Positions 55,178 through 63,993 of a DNA stretch of 64,000 nt are shown piece by piece. The notes beneath the pieces were generated by a model. It saw nothing but the letters and a program-made list of their open reading frames with translations, made no database searches and was not told the origin of the DNA. A program made the translations under genes and the position numbers. Location: the NCBI RefSeq assembly GCF_900104475.1, contig NZ_FNJR01000018.1:22694-86693 (forward strand), written 5' to 3'. The stretch comes from Actinopolyspora xinjiangensis. GTDB taxonomy: Bacteria; Actinomycetota; Actinomycetes; Mycobacteriales; Pseudonocardiaceae. Each line of letters starts with the position of its first letter. Positions within the stretch are counted from its first letter, which is position 1.

Positions 55178-56316
55178 CGGACCGCCCTTTCCCGACGCGC
55201 CTGGCGGCGCAGCAGCCACACGAAGAAGGGGCCGCCGCACAACGCGGTGAGCACCCCGAGCTGGATCTCCTGCGGCGCGGCCACGGTCCGGGCGGCGAGA
55301 TCGGCGATGATCAGGAACGTCGCTCCCAGCAACGCCGCTGTCGGCAGCACGCGCCGGTGATCCGCCCCGACCAGCATGCGCACCGCGTGCGGCACCATCA
55401 GGCCGACGAACCCGATGGAGCCGCTGACCGCCACCATCGCGCCGGTCATCAGCGACACCAGCACGAACATGCCGGTGCGGAAGCGGTGCACGTCCAGCCC
55501 CAGGGTTCCGGCCGACTCCTCGCCCGCGACCAGCAGGTTCAGTGAGCCGGCTCGCCACAGCAGAGCGGCCAGGCCGAGCAGTACGACGGTCGTCGGTATC
55601 GGCAGGGTCCGCCACTCCGCTCCGGCGAGGCTGCCCAACGTCCAGAACCTGATCGAGGACAACAGGTGCGGATCGGCGGCGGTGCTCAGCAACAGGTCGG
55701 CCAGCGCGGACAGCACGTAGGACACCGCCACACCGGCGAGCACGAGACGGGTGGTGGTCATTCGTCCACCCGAATTGGCGAGAGCGTAGACCGTGACCAG
55801 GGTGATCATCGAGCCGACGAACGCGGCCACCATCGGTGTGGCGAGCGTCCCGAGAACCATGATTCCGGAGACCAGTGACGCCACGGCGCCCAGGGACGCC
55901 CCCGAGGAGATCCCGAGCAGGTAGGGATCGGCGAGAGGATTGCGAACCAGTGCCTGCAGGGCCGTCCCGACGGCCGAGAGCCCGGCGCCGACGATTCCGG
56001 CGAGCAGCACCCGGGGCAACCGCACGTCCAACACGATCGTGTCGTAAGTGGCGGGCCAGCCGGGATCGCTCCATCCCGGCACCACCTGGCGCACGAGGAT
56101 GGCGGCCACATCGGTCGGGGGCAGCGACACCGAACCGACGGCGAGGCTGACGACGACGGCCCCCGCCAGCGCGGCGCCGAGCAGGACCAGCACAATCGGG
56201 TAGGGAAGCCGCCGCTCACGCGGCGAGACGCGTTCCGGGGCGGGGCGGGGCGGTTCCGCTGACGGAGCCTTTCCCTGCGGTACGGTGCTCGCCGAGCTTC
56301 GCACCTCGCCGCTCAT
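55174..56316 (-). CDS. FecCD-family permease (BtuC type)
   Basis: A 380-residue membrane protein with about 10 helices. A Pro/Arg-rich N-terminal extension (1-38) is followed by VSLPPTDVAAILVRQVVPGW, VRLPRVLLAGIVGAGLSAVG, PYLLGISSGASLGAV and SIGFVGLMVPHAVRMLVG, the standard motifs of the FecCD family. It forms the transmembrane dimer of the importer. Its start overlaps the stop of the binding-protein gene by four bases (ATGA). Confidence 0.9.
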   Translation of the reverse strand: MSGEVRSSASTVPQGKAPSAEPPRPAPERVSPRERRLPYPIVLVLLGAALAGAVVVSLAVGSVSLPPTDVAAILVRQVVPGWSDPGWPATYDTIVLDVRLPRVLLAGIVGAGLSAVGTALQALVRNPLADPYLLGISSGASLGAVASLVSGIMVLGTLATPMVAAFVGSMITLVTVYALANSGGRMTTTRLVLAGVAVSYVLSALADLLLSTAADPHLLSSIRFWTLGSLAGAEWRTLPIPTTVVLLGLAALLWRAGSLNLLVAGEESAGTLGLDVHRFRTGMFVLVSLMTGAMVAVSGSIGFVGLMVPHAVRMLVGADHRRVLPTAALLGATFLIIADLAARTVAAPQEIQLGVLTALCGGPFFVWLLRRQARRERAVR

Positions 56317-57350
56317 CGGTACTGCCCCGGATGCAGTTGTTCACTCAGCTCGGCCACGGCGCGGGGTACGCGCACTCCGGCGACCGCGGAGGACAGCGGC
56401 AGTACCGCGAACCGCTGGTGCTTGACGGCGGGGATGTCCGCCAGTGCGGGCTTGTTCAGCAGCGCGCTCTTCTTCTGCTCGACCGTGGTCGATCCGTAGT
56501 CCAGGATCACGATCCACTCGGGACGTCGCTGGAGCACCTGTTCCCAGGAGACGTCCACGAAGACCTCGTGCTGGTCCGCGAAGACGTTGTGGCCGCCGGC
56601 CATTCGCACGATCGCGTTGGCGATCCCGTCACCGCCCGTGGTGTAGGCCGACTTCGTGCCACTGTCGTAGACGAACACGCTCACCGGCTTCACAGCACCC
56701 CGCTCGCTTTCGGCCTTCGACCGTGTCGTCTTCATACGGTCGATGAGCTCCGCGGCGCGTTCCGGCACATCGAAGATCTTCGCGATCGTCCGGATCTCCT
56801 CGTAGACCTCGGAGAGGCCCACCTGCCCGTCGGTGCAGTTGGCGACGTTCAGGTGGGTGCTGATGCCGGCCTCGCGCAGTCGTTGACGCGAACGCCCCTC
56901 CTGTTGGCTGAACGCGGAGGTGTAACCGCCGTAGACGAAGTCGGGAGCCTTCTCAAGTAACACCTCGTAGGAGGGGTAGCGCTCGGCCAGCACCGGGATT
57001 CGCCGGTAGTCGTCGCGGTACTCCGGCAGGATGCGATCGTCCAGGTAGGCGGTGCCCACCATGCGGTCCGACAGACCGAGAGCGAGCATGATCTCGGTGG
57101 TGTGCTGGTTCATCGTCACCGCGCGCCGCGGCGGACGCTGGTAGGTCGTGGTCTCCCCGCAGTTGGTGACCGTGACGGGGAATCCGGCGGGAGCCTCCTG
57201 TGGTCCCCCGGTGTCCGTGCGCGTTCCGGTGGTTCCGCATCCGGCGATCAGCGCTGTCAGCGTCAGCGCGGCGAGCATCGTGGCAACGCGTCGTGACCGG
57301 TCGCGTCCGGCGCGGGGCCGGGCGGCGATACATGTCGCCGAGTGGCGCAT
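56313..57350 (-). CDS. Substrate-binding lipoprotein, probable cobalamin importer
   Basis: A 345-residue periplasmic-type binding protein. The N-terminus (RSRRVATMLAALTLTALIAG then C) is a lipoprotein signal with lipobox IAGC at about residue 38. The fold is the FepB/BtuF class: PRRAVTMNQHTTEIMLALGL, APDFVYGGYTSAF and WEQVLQRRPEWIVILDYGST. It captures the ligand outside the membrane for the FecCD permease. A recognisable cobalamin riboswitch lies directly upstream, so cobalamin is the likely ligand. It is the first gene of the operon. Confidence 0.88.
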   Translation of the reverse strand: MRHSATCIAARPRAGRDRSRRVATMLAALTLTALIAGCGTTGTRTDTGGPQEAPAGFPVTVTNCGETTTYQRPPRRAVTMNQHTTEIMLALGLSDRMVGTAYLDDRILPEYRDDYRRIPVLAERYPSYEVLLEKAPDFVYGGYTSAFSQQEGRSRQRLREAGISTHLNVANCTDGQVGLSEVYEEIRTIAKIFDVPERAAELIDRMKTTRSKAESERGAVKPVSVFVYDSGTKSAYTTGGDGIANAIVRMAGGHNVFADQHEVFVDVSWEQVLQRRPEWIVILDYGSTTVEQKKSALLNKPALADIPAVKHQRFAVLPLSSAVAGVRVPRAVAELSEQLHPGQYR

Positions 57351-57371
57351 CTGTCCTCAATCCATCGTCGA

Positions 57372-57555
57372 GCGATACCTGCGCCGCAGCCGGTCTCCTG
57401 GCTTCCGGATCGTCGCGTTCACGCTGCCTTCCCGGCGCTTCGGCCAGTGGCGTGGTGGTGCGGGAACGCTCCCCGGTCACAGTGGCGAGGACCACGCCGG
57501 ACTCTCACCGGCTTCCCGAGCACTGCGGCGGAGGCTGAAGCTACACGCCCGGAGC
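57372..57555 (-). promoter_or_regulatory. Cobalamin (B12) riboswitch
   Basis: On the minus strand the leader contains the conserved elements of a cobalamin riboswitch in order: GCCGGTGAGAGTCCGGC, then CGCCACTGTGACC, a variable helix, and the B12 box GGAAGCCAGGAGACCGGC at 57388-57405. The leader ends shortly before the binding-protein gene. High cobalamin would lower expression of the operon. Boundaries are approximate. Confidence 0.88.
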
Positions 57556-57826
57556 ACGGTGTTGGTGCATCGCATGACATACCCCACTGACTCGACCTCG
57601 CCGTCACCCGAGCCGACGACAATGGCCGGCGGGCATCGACAGAGCCTGTCACCAGGTGCTGTTCGTGGTGGCCTGTGGGGGAGGTGGGCCGGTGTCGTCG
57701 GTGTGATGCCCCGGTTGGGGATCACGAAAAAATAACGGAAATTGGTGACGCAGCGTGTTCGAGAGAGCACGAAACGCCCGAAGGTAGTCACCGCCTCGTA
57801 TGCTTCCTTCAGGCCGTTGGGCATCT

Positions 57827-58447
57827 TCACCAGGGGTGTACGCCGCCGTAGAAGGTGTTCTCGTTGAGCTCGTGCCTCTTGCGCATGACTCGGTCGGGGT
57901 CGTCGCCGGTATTGCCCTCGATCAGGGTCACGGTCTCGCCCCGGATCTTCTCGACCACACCGATGTGGCGGCTGGACTGGGGGGTCGCCGGGCCGGAGCC
58001 GAACAGCAGCACGTCACCAGGTCTGACGTTGTCGAGCTGCCCGCTGTCGTAGGCCGTGCCCTTGGTCCGTCCGGTGCTGTAGACGTCGCCGGTGAAGGCG
58101 AACTCCTCGTGCTCGACGTCCACGCCCGCCCGCTCCCAGGTCGACATGGCGAACAGGGAGCACCAGGGCACGCACTGCTCGGAGTACTCGTGGCAGTTCT
58201 TCCCCGTCTCCTCGGTGCCGAGCTCGGTCCGTGCCGCCGTGACGATCTCCGCCCGCACGGTGCCGGGGTCGGCCTTGATCACCGGCGGTGCCCTGTCCCC
58301 GGGTGGGGGTTCGGGTGGGGAAGGCGCGAGGACGGCGACCGCGGTCGCGAGCGCCACCGACACGATCGTCACCACGCCCAGTACGCGCGTCCTGCCGCGC
58401 GGACGGTGTGCGTCCGGTTCGTCGGTCCGATCACCACGTTGAGTCAC
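57827..58447 (-). CDS. Secreted CHAP-domain protein
   Basis: A 206-residue protein with an N-terminal signal/anchor (VLGVVTIVSVALATAVAVL, residues about 22-40), a Pro-rich linker and a CHAP (NlpC/P60-like) amidase domain: ELGTEETGKNCHEY, QCVPWCSLFAMSTWERAG with the catalytic Cys, and SSRHIGVVEKIRGETVTL with the catalytic His. Such proteins cleave peptidoglycan crossbridges or amides. The GTG at 58447 follows AGGAGGAGCTGGGC and is preferred to upstream GTG/ATG options. Confidence 0.82.
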   Translation of the reverse strand: MTQRGDRTDEPDAHRPRGRTRVLGVVTIVSVALATAVAVLAPSPPEPPPGDRAPPVIKADPGTVRAEIVTAARTELGTEETGKNCHEYSEQCVPWCSLFAMSTWERAGVDVEHEEFAFTGDVYSTGRTKGTAYDSGQLDNVRPGDVLLFGSGPATPQSSRHIGVVEKIRGETVTLIEGNTGDDPDRVMRKRHELNENTFYGGVHPW

Positions 58448-60117
58448 GCCCAGCTCCTCCTGCTCGGTGTTGACGGGGTCACCACCCGATATACCCCTCT
58501 TCCGGGGGCCGGAAGCACCTCGCGGACTGAAGACGGTGTCAGCGTTCGTCGGCCGCACGAGTGGAGCCGGGAACCGGGGACGCCGCCGAGCTCGTCCACG
58601 GCACGGCGCTGCCGCCGGAAGGGACTACCGTGCCCGGTGGTTCCCTCGAACCGCGCCCCGCCGCACACCCCGACGAGGTCCCTTGGCTTCGCCGTCCCCC
58701 GGCGGCGCTCCGCGAGGTGCCTCCGGGGCCTCGCCGCTCGTCAGCGCCTCGGATCGACACGGTTCCCGTGCTGAGCATCTTCGAGTTCGTGATGCTCGGC
58801 AGTGCCCCGATCGGTCAATGGATCATTTCCGGCTGTTCTGGAATTCTGCGCGGCGGAGTGTCAGATGTCCGGCCGGTACATCGCTGTGGGGAAGGAGATC
58901 GTTGAGTTGCCGCGACCGGGGAGTGTATATCAGGAGGCAGTCAACGAGGCCACAGTGCTGGGAGACCGGTACCGCGCGTGTGCGAGCTCTGCGAGATGGC
59001 CCCCGGACCGGTCGAAGAGTGCCTGGTCTGGGGTCGGCAGGAACCACATGATGATCCGGGGTGTGCGTTCCAGCTCGGATGAAGACGTCGTTGAGCTGTG
59101 GAAACCGCCACGCCGTGACTCAGCTGTTTCCTCCGGTCGGTGCGGCGATGGTGGCCACCTGTGTGTGGCCGAGGTCTACGCCGATGATCGTTCCTACGGA
59201 CATGACGAGTACTGTCGTGTGCTGTGACAACGGCGCATCGTCCGGTGATCGTTCACTGAGATGCGGTTCACGGTTCCGGAGTCGGCTTCGTCCAGTGTGT
59301 GGTTGGACGCGACCTCGGCCGGCCGCACTGGACTCGTCGGCCGTGCGCTCGTTGGAGGCACCATGCCGACATTCACGAAGCCTCTCTCGGCTCGTCACCT
59401 CCCTCCCATGCTGTGACGCGACCGACGGTAAGAGCCCGGTGGTCACTTGTCACGCACGTCGGACGATGACCGGAACGGCATTCCTCGAAGAGTTCGCGTG
59501 GGTGCTGGCATCTAGTGCTCACTAAACCAATTAGAATATTGTTGCCCACTGAAAATGTCAATTGGAACCAGTTTGTTTCATCTGATCGTGTTAGTTTGTG
59601 ACTGGTTTTCACTCTTTGGGGTGTGTTGTGTGTGGAAGCGTTGACCGGAAACGGTCTTGTGTATAATTTGTCTATTGCCGCGCAAAAAGTAGCGATGCGA
59701 TATTCTGGTGGTTTCGTTTGCTGTGATCCGAATCTTGTCGAGTGTTCGGTCCTGCTTTAGGAGCGTGCAAGGTTGCCGCTCGGAGGTAGAACCAGGAAGT
59801 CGCCAGTTGCGTCGCCGGCGATCATGCTCCGAACGGAGTGGTTGTTCGGTGATGTTCCATGGCGTTTCGGAAAATATGGGTAACCGGGTTGTGAGGTAGT
59901 AGGACTCGATTCGGAATCGGGAAAATGTGTCCACGGGAAAATGTCGACACAGGAAAAGATATCTCTTTCTGTCCGTGCGGCGATCGGAAAAACGGAAACC
60001 CGTTGCGCGAACAGATCGGCGGAATGGACAAGAGCACTGACTGAACCCGACTGGTAGGACCGGAGGGATGAGTGATGCCCCAGAACGTTACTCCTGGGGA
60101 GAACCGAGGAGAGCGCG
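58448..60117. other. 1.67-kb region without a confident gene
   Basis: Small open frames occur, but none carries a family signature I can defend. A minus-strand patch near 59130-59210 (VGTIIGVDLGHTQVATIAAP) resembles the GVDxGxxxxAT start of IS605-type OrfB transposases, hinting at a relic. From about 59520 to 60080 the sequence becomes AT-rich. It is the probable promoter of the P450-terpene synthase operon. Confidence 0.4.
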
Positions 60118-61470
60118 ATGCGTGAACTGGCCGGACGGAAGCTGGCTTCCATCCCCGTCGCACCGAAGCGCGAGCCGGCACTCGGTCATCTCGTGCCGTT
60201 GTTGCGTGATCCGTTGACGTTCCTTTCCAACCTGCCACGGTACGGACCCCTGGTACGTATTCACCTGGGGACGGCCACGGCCGTGGTGGTATGTGATCCC
60301 GGGATGACCCGTCACGTACTACGTGATGACCGCTCCTTCGACAAAGGTGGTCCTTTCTATGCACGAGCGCGAGAAATCGCTGGCAATGGGCTCGGAAGCT
60401 GTCCTTATGGAGATCATCGTCGGCAACGACGCTTGATCCAGCCCGCATTCCATTCCCAGCGTCTTCCCGGATACGCACAGGTCATGACCCGGGTGGCCAC
60501 GGAGGTGACCGGCTCCTGGTGCGATGAGGAGATCCTCGACCTGCCCAGGGAGATGTTCACGGTGAGCTCCCGCGTCCTGCTGGACATGATCGGAGCTGAC
60601 GCGCACTCGTCGTCGGCCCGTGGCCACATGCTGACCGACGTATCGACGCTTTTCGCAGGCATGTATCGGCGGATGCTCCTCCCCGCTCCACTCGGGAGGT
60701 TGCCCACCTCGGGCAATCGCCGCTACCTCCGGGCTCGCGCACGCCTGCGCGGAATCCTGGCGGGGATCGTGACCGACCGTCGGCCGCGTGACAGCGATCA
60801 AGGCGACCTGCTGTCCGCGTTACTGCGTGTCAGTGATCCCGGGAACGAAGAGAAGAAGTTCTCCGAATCAGAACTGGTTGATCAGCTCTTGACGTTTTTC
60901 GTTGCCGGAACCGAGACTGTCGCTTCCACCCTCGCCTGGGCGATGTACCTCCTGGACCAGCACCCCGATATCGACCAGAAGCTGTACGCGGAGACCAGCG
61001 GGGTGCTGGATGGCTCCGCGGCCCGTTACGAACATCTTCCCGAACTGGAGCTGGTCTCTCGGGTGGTCACCGAAACGCTGCGGCTGTATCCACCAGGTTG
61101 GCTGTTCACACGAGTGACAACCACCGACGTACGCCTCGGCGTGTACGACATCCCCCGCGGTACCCATATCGTCTACAGCCCCTATCTTGTCCACCACGAC
61201 CGAGATATCTACAGCAGACCGGAATATTTCGATCCGGATCGCTGGGACGGTAACCACAAGCCGTCCTCTGAATCATTTATCCCCTTCGGGGGAGGGGCTC
61301 GTAAGTGTATCGGCTCTGAGTTCGCTCTGACAGAGGTCACCCTGGCGCTGGCGACCATCGTGTCTCGATGGAGGTTGCAGGGGGTGTCGGGCCAGTACGT
61401 CCGACCTGCTCTGGGGGTTTCACTATCCCCCCGTGCGCTGCGCGTGCGTGCCATCGCCCGCCGTTGGTGA
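60118..61470 (+). CDS. Cytochrome P450 of the terpene cluster
   Basis: A 450-residue P450. Seen: FFVAGTETVASTL (I helix), ETLRLYPPGW (ExxR), EYFDPDRW, and the heme loop FGGGARKCIGSEFA with the Cys near residue 397. The overall layout resembles terpene-modifying bacterial P450s of the CYP170/PtlI type. The ATG follows GAGGAGAGCG. It lies 64 bases before the terpene synthase gene, so it probably oxidises the terpene product. Confidence 0.9.
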   Translation: MRELAGRKLASIPVAPKREPALGHLVPLLRDPLTFLSNLPRYGPLVRIHLGTATAVVVCDPGMTRHVLRDDRSFDKGGPFYARAREIAGNGLGSCPYGDHRRQRRLIQPAFHSQRLPGYAQVMTRVATEVTGSWCDEEILDLPREMFTVSSRVLLDMIGADAHSSSARGHMLTDVSTLFAGMYRRMLLPAPLGRLPTSGNRRYLRARARLRGILAGIVTDRRPRDSDQGDLLSALLRVSDPGNEEKKFSESELVDQLLTFFVAGTETVASTLAWAMYLLDQHPDIDQKLYAETSGVLDGSAARYEHLPELELVSRVVTETLRLYPPGWLFTRVTTTDVRLGVYDIPRGTHIVYSPYLVHHDRDIYSRPEYFDPDRWDGNHKPSSESFIPFGGGARKCIGSEFALTEVTLALATIVSRWRLQGVSGQYVRPALGVSLSPRALRVRAIARRW

Positions 61471-61533
61471 ACACCGCGCGAGAGCATCAGGGCCTCGTGG
61501 GGGAGGCAACGAACGAAATGGAATCAGAGAAGA

Positions 61534-62541
61534 ATGATGTCAGATGTTCCCCCTTTTTGGTGTCCTCCCGAAATTTCATCGGCGATGAATCCAGCTGTGG
61601 AGCAAGCAGAGCGCAGGATCAAGGTGTGGAATGCTTCTTTCGGGATCGATTCCTACTATGCCGATATCGTGCGCTCCGCGATGTTCATGGGGCGGTTCGC
61701 GCCGACGGCGACTCCCACGCGATTGAAAGCGATATCGTGCTGGAATTCATGGGGGTTCGCTTTCGATGATTACCTGGACACTCAACTCCCCCACGCGTTC
61801 CCGGTCGTTGTCGCCACCACGCAACGTGCGTTGACCTGTCCATCCCCGCCCATCCGTAGCAATCCTTGGTCCGCGGCGCTGCAGGACGTTGGAAACCAAC
61901 TGCGAGAACTGGGTAGCAGCGCGCAGTTCCGTCGGTTCGTCGATGCGCATCGGGCATGGCTGTTCGCGGCGTGCTGGCGACACAGCAATCACGTGAACGA
62001 ACGCTTACCTTCCCTGGACGAGTACGTGCACCTCCGAGAGCAGGACAGCGCTGGTGAGGCGGTCTATCATCTCGTCGCCCTGGCTGAGCAGATCCACCTT
62101 TCCGACGAGGAGATCAATGACCCACTTGTCCAGGCGATGCTGGAAAGCGCGGTCACGGTTCTGATTCTCGACAACGATCGGTATTCGTTCCAGAAAGAAG
62201 ACAAGGAGCGCTCGTTGTCGCAGCATCTGTTTTCCGTGCTGATGCGGGAGAAAAGTATCGGTCTTGTCGAAGCGCTGCGACAAGGAGTGGCGTTGCGGGA
62301 TCGCATCCTCCGCCTCTTTCTCGCCTGTGAGCGGAAACTCGAAAAAATCTCTATCAGTAATGATATCGTCAGGTTCGCTCGGCTGGTGAAACAAGGAATC
62401 AGGGCAAACCTCGATTGGGCGTCGGAAAATGGGAGATATGGTCGGAGAAAAACATCTTTCGCGATCTGTGACACCCCGTCGGATGAGAGACTGGAACCCC
62501 CGCCCGGTCTCCCCTCGATCGCCTGGTGGTGGTACGTGTAA
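61534..62541 (+). CDS. Class I terpene synthase
   Basis: A 335-residue class I terpene cyclase. The aspartate-rich motif DDYLD is at residues 78-82, and the NSE motif NDRYSFQKE is at 214-222, giving both metal-binding sites at the family's usual spacing. A C-terminal Trp-rich end (SIAWWWYV) replaces the usual RY. These enzymes ionise farnesyl or geranyl(geranyl) diphosphate and cyclise it. The chain length and product cannot be predicted from these motifs. Start: ATG at 61534 or 61537, with GAGAAG upstream. It is cotranscribed with the P450. Confidence 0.9.
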   Translation: MMSDVPPFWCPPEISSAMNPAVEQAERRIKVWNASFGIDSYYADIVRSAMFMGRFAPTATPTRLKAISCWNSWGFAFDDYLDTQLPHAFPVVVATTQRALTCPSPPIRSNPWSAALQDVGNQLRELGSSAQFRRFVDAHRAWLFAACWRHSNHVNERLPSLDEYVHLREQDSAGEAVYHLVALAEQIHLSDEEINDPLVQAMLESAVTVLILDNDRYSFQKEDKERSLSQHLFSVLMREKSIGLVEALRQGVALRDRILRLFLACERKLEKISISNDIVRFARLVKQGIRANLDWASENGRYGRRKTSFAICDTPSDERLEPPPGLPSIAWWWYV

Positions 62542-63068
62542 CCCTTGTGTTCCCAGAAATTCGGTTGTTCGGGCCGATCGATCGTGGTCAGACGCGGAGG
62601 ATGGGATTCGTTGCCAGGAAGGTAATCTGATAGTGCGCAGAAGTGGGAAACAAGATTTCACTGAAACGATGGTAGGTTTTTCGGGACGAGCGTGTAGTAC
62701 TGTCACGCTGGTTGCGCTGCGGTGACGGTCCTCGGTGGTCGGACATCGTTCCTAGATCAGAGAGTATTGACTTCCTGGTCGGATCACGTTACCGATCCTG
62801 GATCGGTTCGCTTGCCTTTATCGTGTCGTCAACGAGGATTCGAGTCGGAGTTCAGCACATGCCACAACGCTGTGGCATCCCATGGATCGGCTTCGGCGAC
62901 CTGGAAATCAGCTTATCAGTATTCGAAGAGCGTTCGAACTCAAGCCCGTGATGCGCGCGATCCGCCGGGTAGATGGTGCTCGGTCAGCGGATACGTTGAT
63001 CCTGAACACCCCTTTGGCTCGGATTCGGTGGCCCCTTCATTTGATCACCGGAAGAACCGGCCCCGCGA
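62542..63068. other. Gap, no gene identified
   Basis: About 530 bases between the terpene synthase and a hairpin. No recognisable coding content. Confidence 0.45.
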
Positions 63069-63096
63069 GGGCGCACCCGAAACGACGGGTGCGCCC
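63069..63096. terminator. Perfect 11-bp hairpin
   Basis: GGGCGCACCCG, a six-base loop, then CGGGTGCGCCC. It is a strong GC-rich stem without a T-run, placed just left of the insertion sequence. It may end a transcript or shield the element. Confidence 0.65.
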
Positions 63097-63107
63097 GGAT
63101 CAGCTAG

Positions 63108-63124
63108 AGCGTGACTGGTGGATC
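63108..63124 (+). repeat. Left inverted repeat of the IS5 element
   Basis: AGCGTGACTGGTGGATC; pairs with 63980-63996 with one mismatch at the outermost base. Confidence 0.85.
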
Positions 63125-63776
63125 AGGTGCGGAGCCAGAGGAGGATGCTGGCTAGGGTCAGGGTGGCGTGGAAGTAGTGGGCTTTGGTGTGGAAGCGGGT
63201 GGCGATGCCGCGCCATTGCTTGAGGCGGTTGATGCTGCGTTCGACGATGTTGCGCTGCCGGTAGACAGTGGGCTCGAAGGCGGGTGGGTGGCCTCCCGCC
63301 GAGCCTCGCCTGTGGCGGTGTCCGGCCTGGTCGGCTGGTTCCGGGATGGTGGCGGCGAGGCCGCGACGCCGTAGGTGGGCCCGGATTGCTCGTGAGGAGT
63401 AGGCCTTGTCGGCAATGATGCGCACCGGTCTGGTGCGCGGGTGCCCACGCCCTGGGCGGGGAACTCGGATGGCCGCCAACAACGGCAGACACTGCGGAGC
63501 ATCACCGGCTTGTCCCGGCGTGATCAGCAGACTCAGCGGACGGCCTCGTCCGTCGACAGCGAGGTGAATCGTGGTGCTCAGCCCTCCTCGGGACCGGCCC
63601 AGTGCTTGCGGGTGCCCCCCTTTTGCTCCGGCGGCGTGCTGGTGGGCGCGCACCACGGTGGAATCCACACTGACCGTCCAGTCCACCTCACTGGCGGCCT
63701 CGGCGGCCCGCTGCAGCTCGGTCAGGATCCGATCCCAGGTGCCGCCGGCGGCCCACCGGTAGAAACGAGACTGCAC
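63123..63776 (-). CDS. IS5-family transposase, C-terminal frame
   Basis: A 217-residue frame with the DDE core: VSVDSTVVRAHQHAAGAKGG (first Asp), IIADKAYSSRAIRAHLRRRG (second Asp) and RQRNIVERSINRLKQWRG (the Glu, with Y/R residues of the signature). The N-terminal part lies in another frame (63688-63993). To join them, the reading frame must shift by +1 near 63790, since WQ followed by GVQSRFYRW restores the family sequence. No poly-A or poly-T slippery site is visible, so the copy could be inactive. Confidence 0.8.
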   Translation of the reverse strand: MQSRFYRWAAGGTWDRILTELQRAAEAASEVDWTVSVDSTVVRAHQHAAGAKGGHPQALGRSRGGLSTTIHLAVDGRGRPLSLLITPGQAGDAPQCLPLLAAIRVPRPGRGHPRTRPVRIIADKAYSSRAIRAHLRRRGLAATIPEPADQAGHRHRRGSAGGHPPAFEPTVYRQRNIVERSINRLKQWRGIATRFHTKAHYFHATLTLASILLWLRT

Positions 63777-63993
63777 TCCTCTGCCACGGACCGAACCGCT
63801 CCGGCAGGTCCCGCCACGGGCAGCTGGCGCGGTCTGTGACGATCATGCCCTCGACCACCTGCCGATGCTCCCGCCACCGACCACCCCGCTGCGGCGTGAC
63901 CTGCGGCAACATCGGCTCCAACCGCTCCCACTCCCGATCGGACAACTCGCCATACGACACACCTGACCAACGACCACAAGATCCACCAGTCAC
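63688..63993 (-). CDS. IS5-family transposase, N-terminal frame
   Basis: A 101-residue frame with YGELSDREWERLEPMLPQVT, WREHRQVVEGMIV and PWRDLPERFGPWQ, the usual N-terminal helical domain of IS5-group transposases. It changes to non-homologous sequence after PWQ, where the second frame takes over. Normally the two are one protein or are joined by a frameshift. Confidence 0.8.
   Translation of the reverse strand: MTGGSCGRWSGVSYGELSDREWERLEPMLPQVTPQRGGRWREHRQVVEGMIVTDRASCPWRDLPERFGPWQRSAVSFLPVGRRRHLGSDPDRAAAGRRGRQ

Noticed and set aside
59530..59640. Possible attachment site or direct repeats in the AT-rich stretch
   Set aside because: The GTTTGT-type repeats are short and irregular, and no tRNA or integrase lies next to them.
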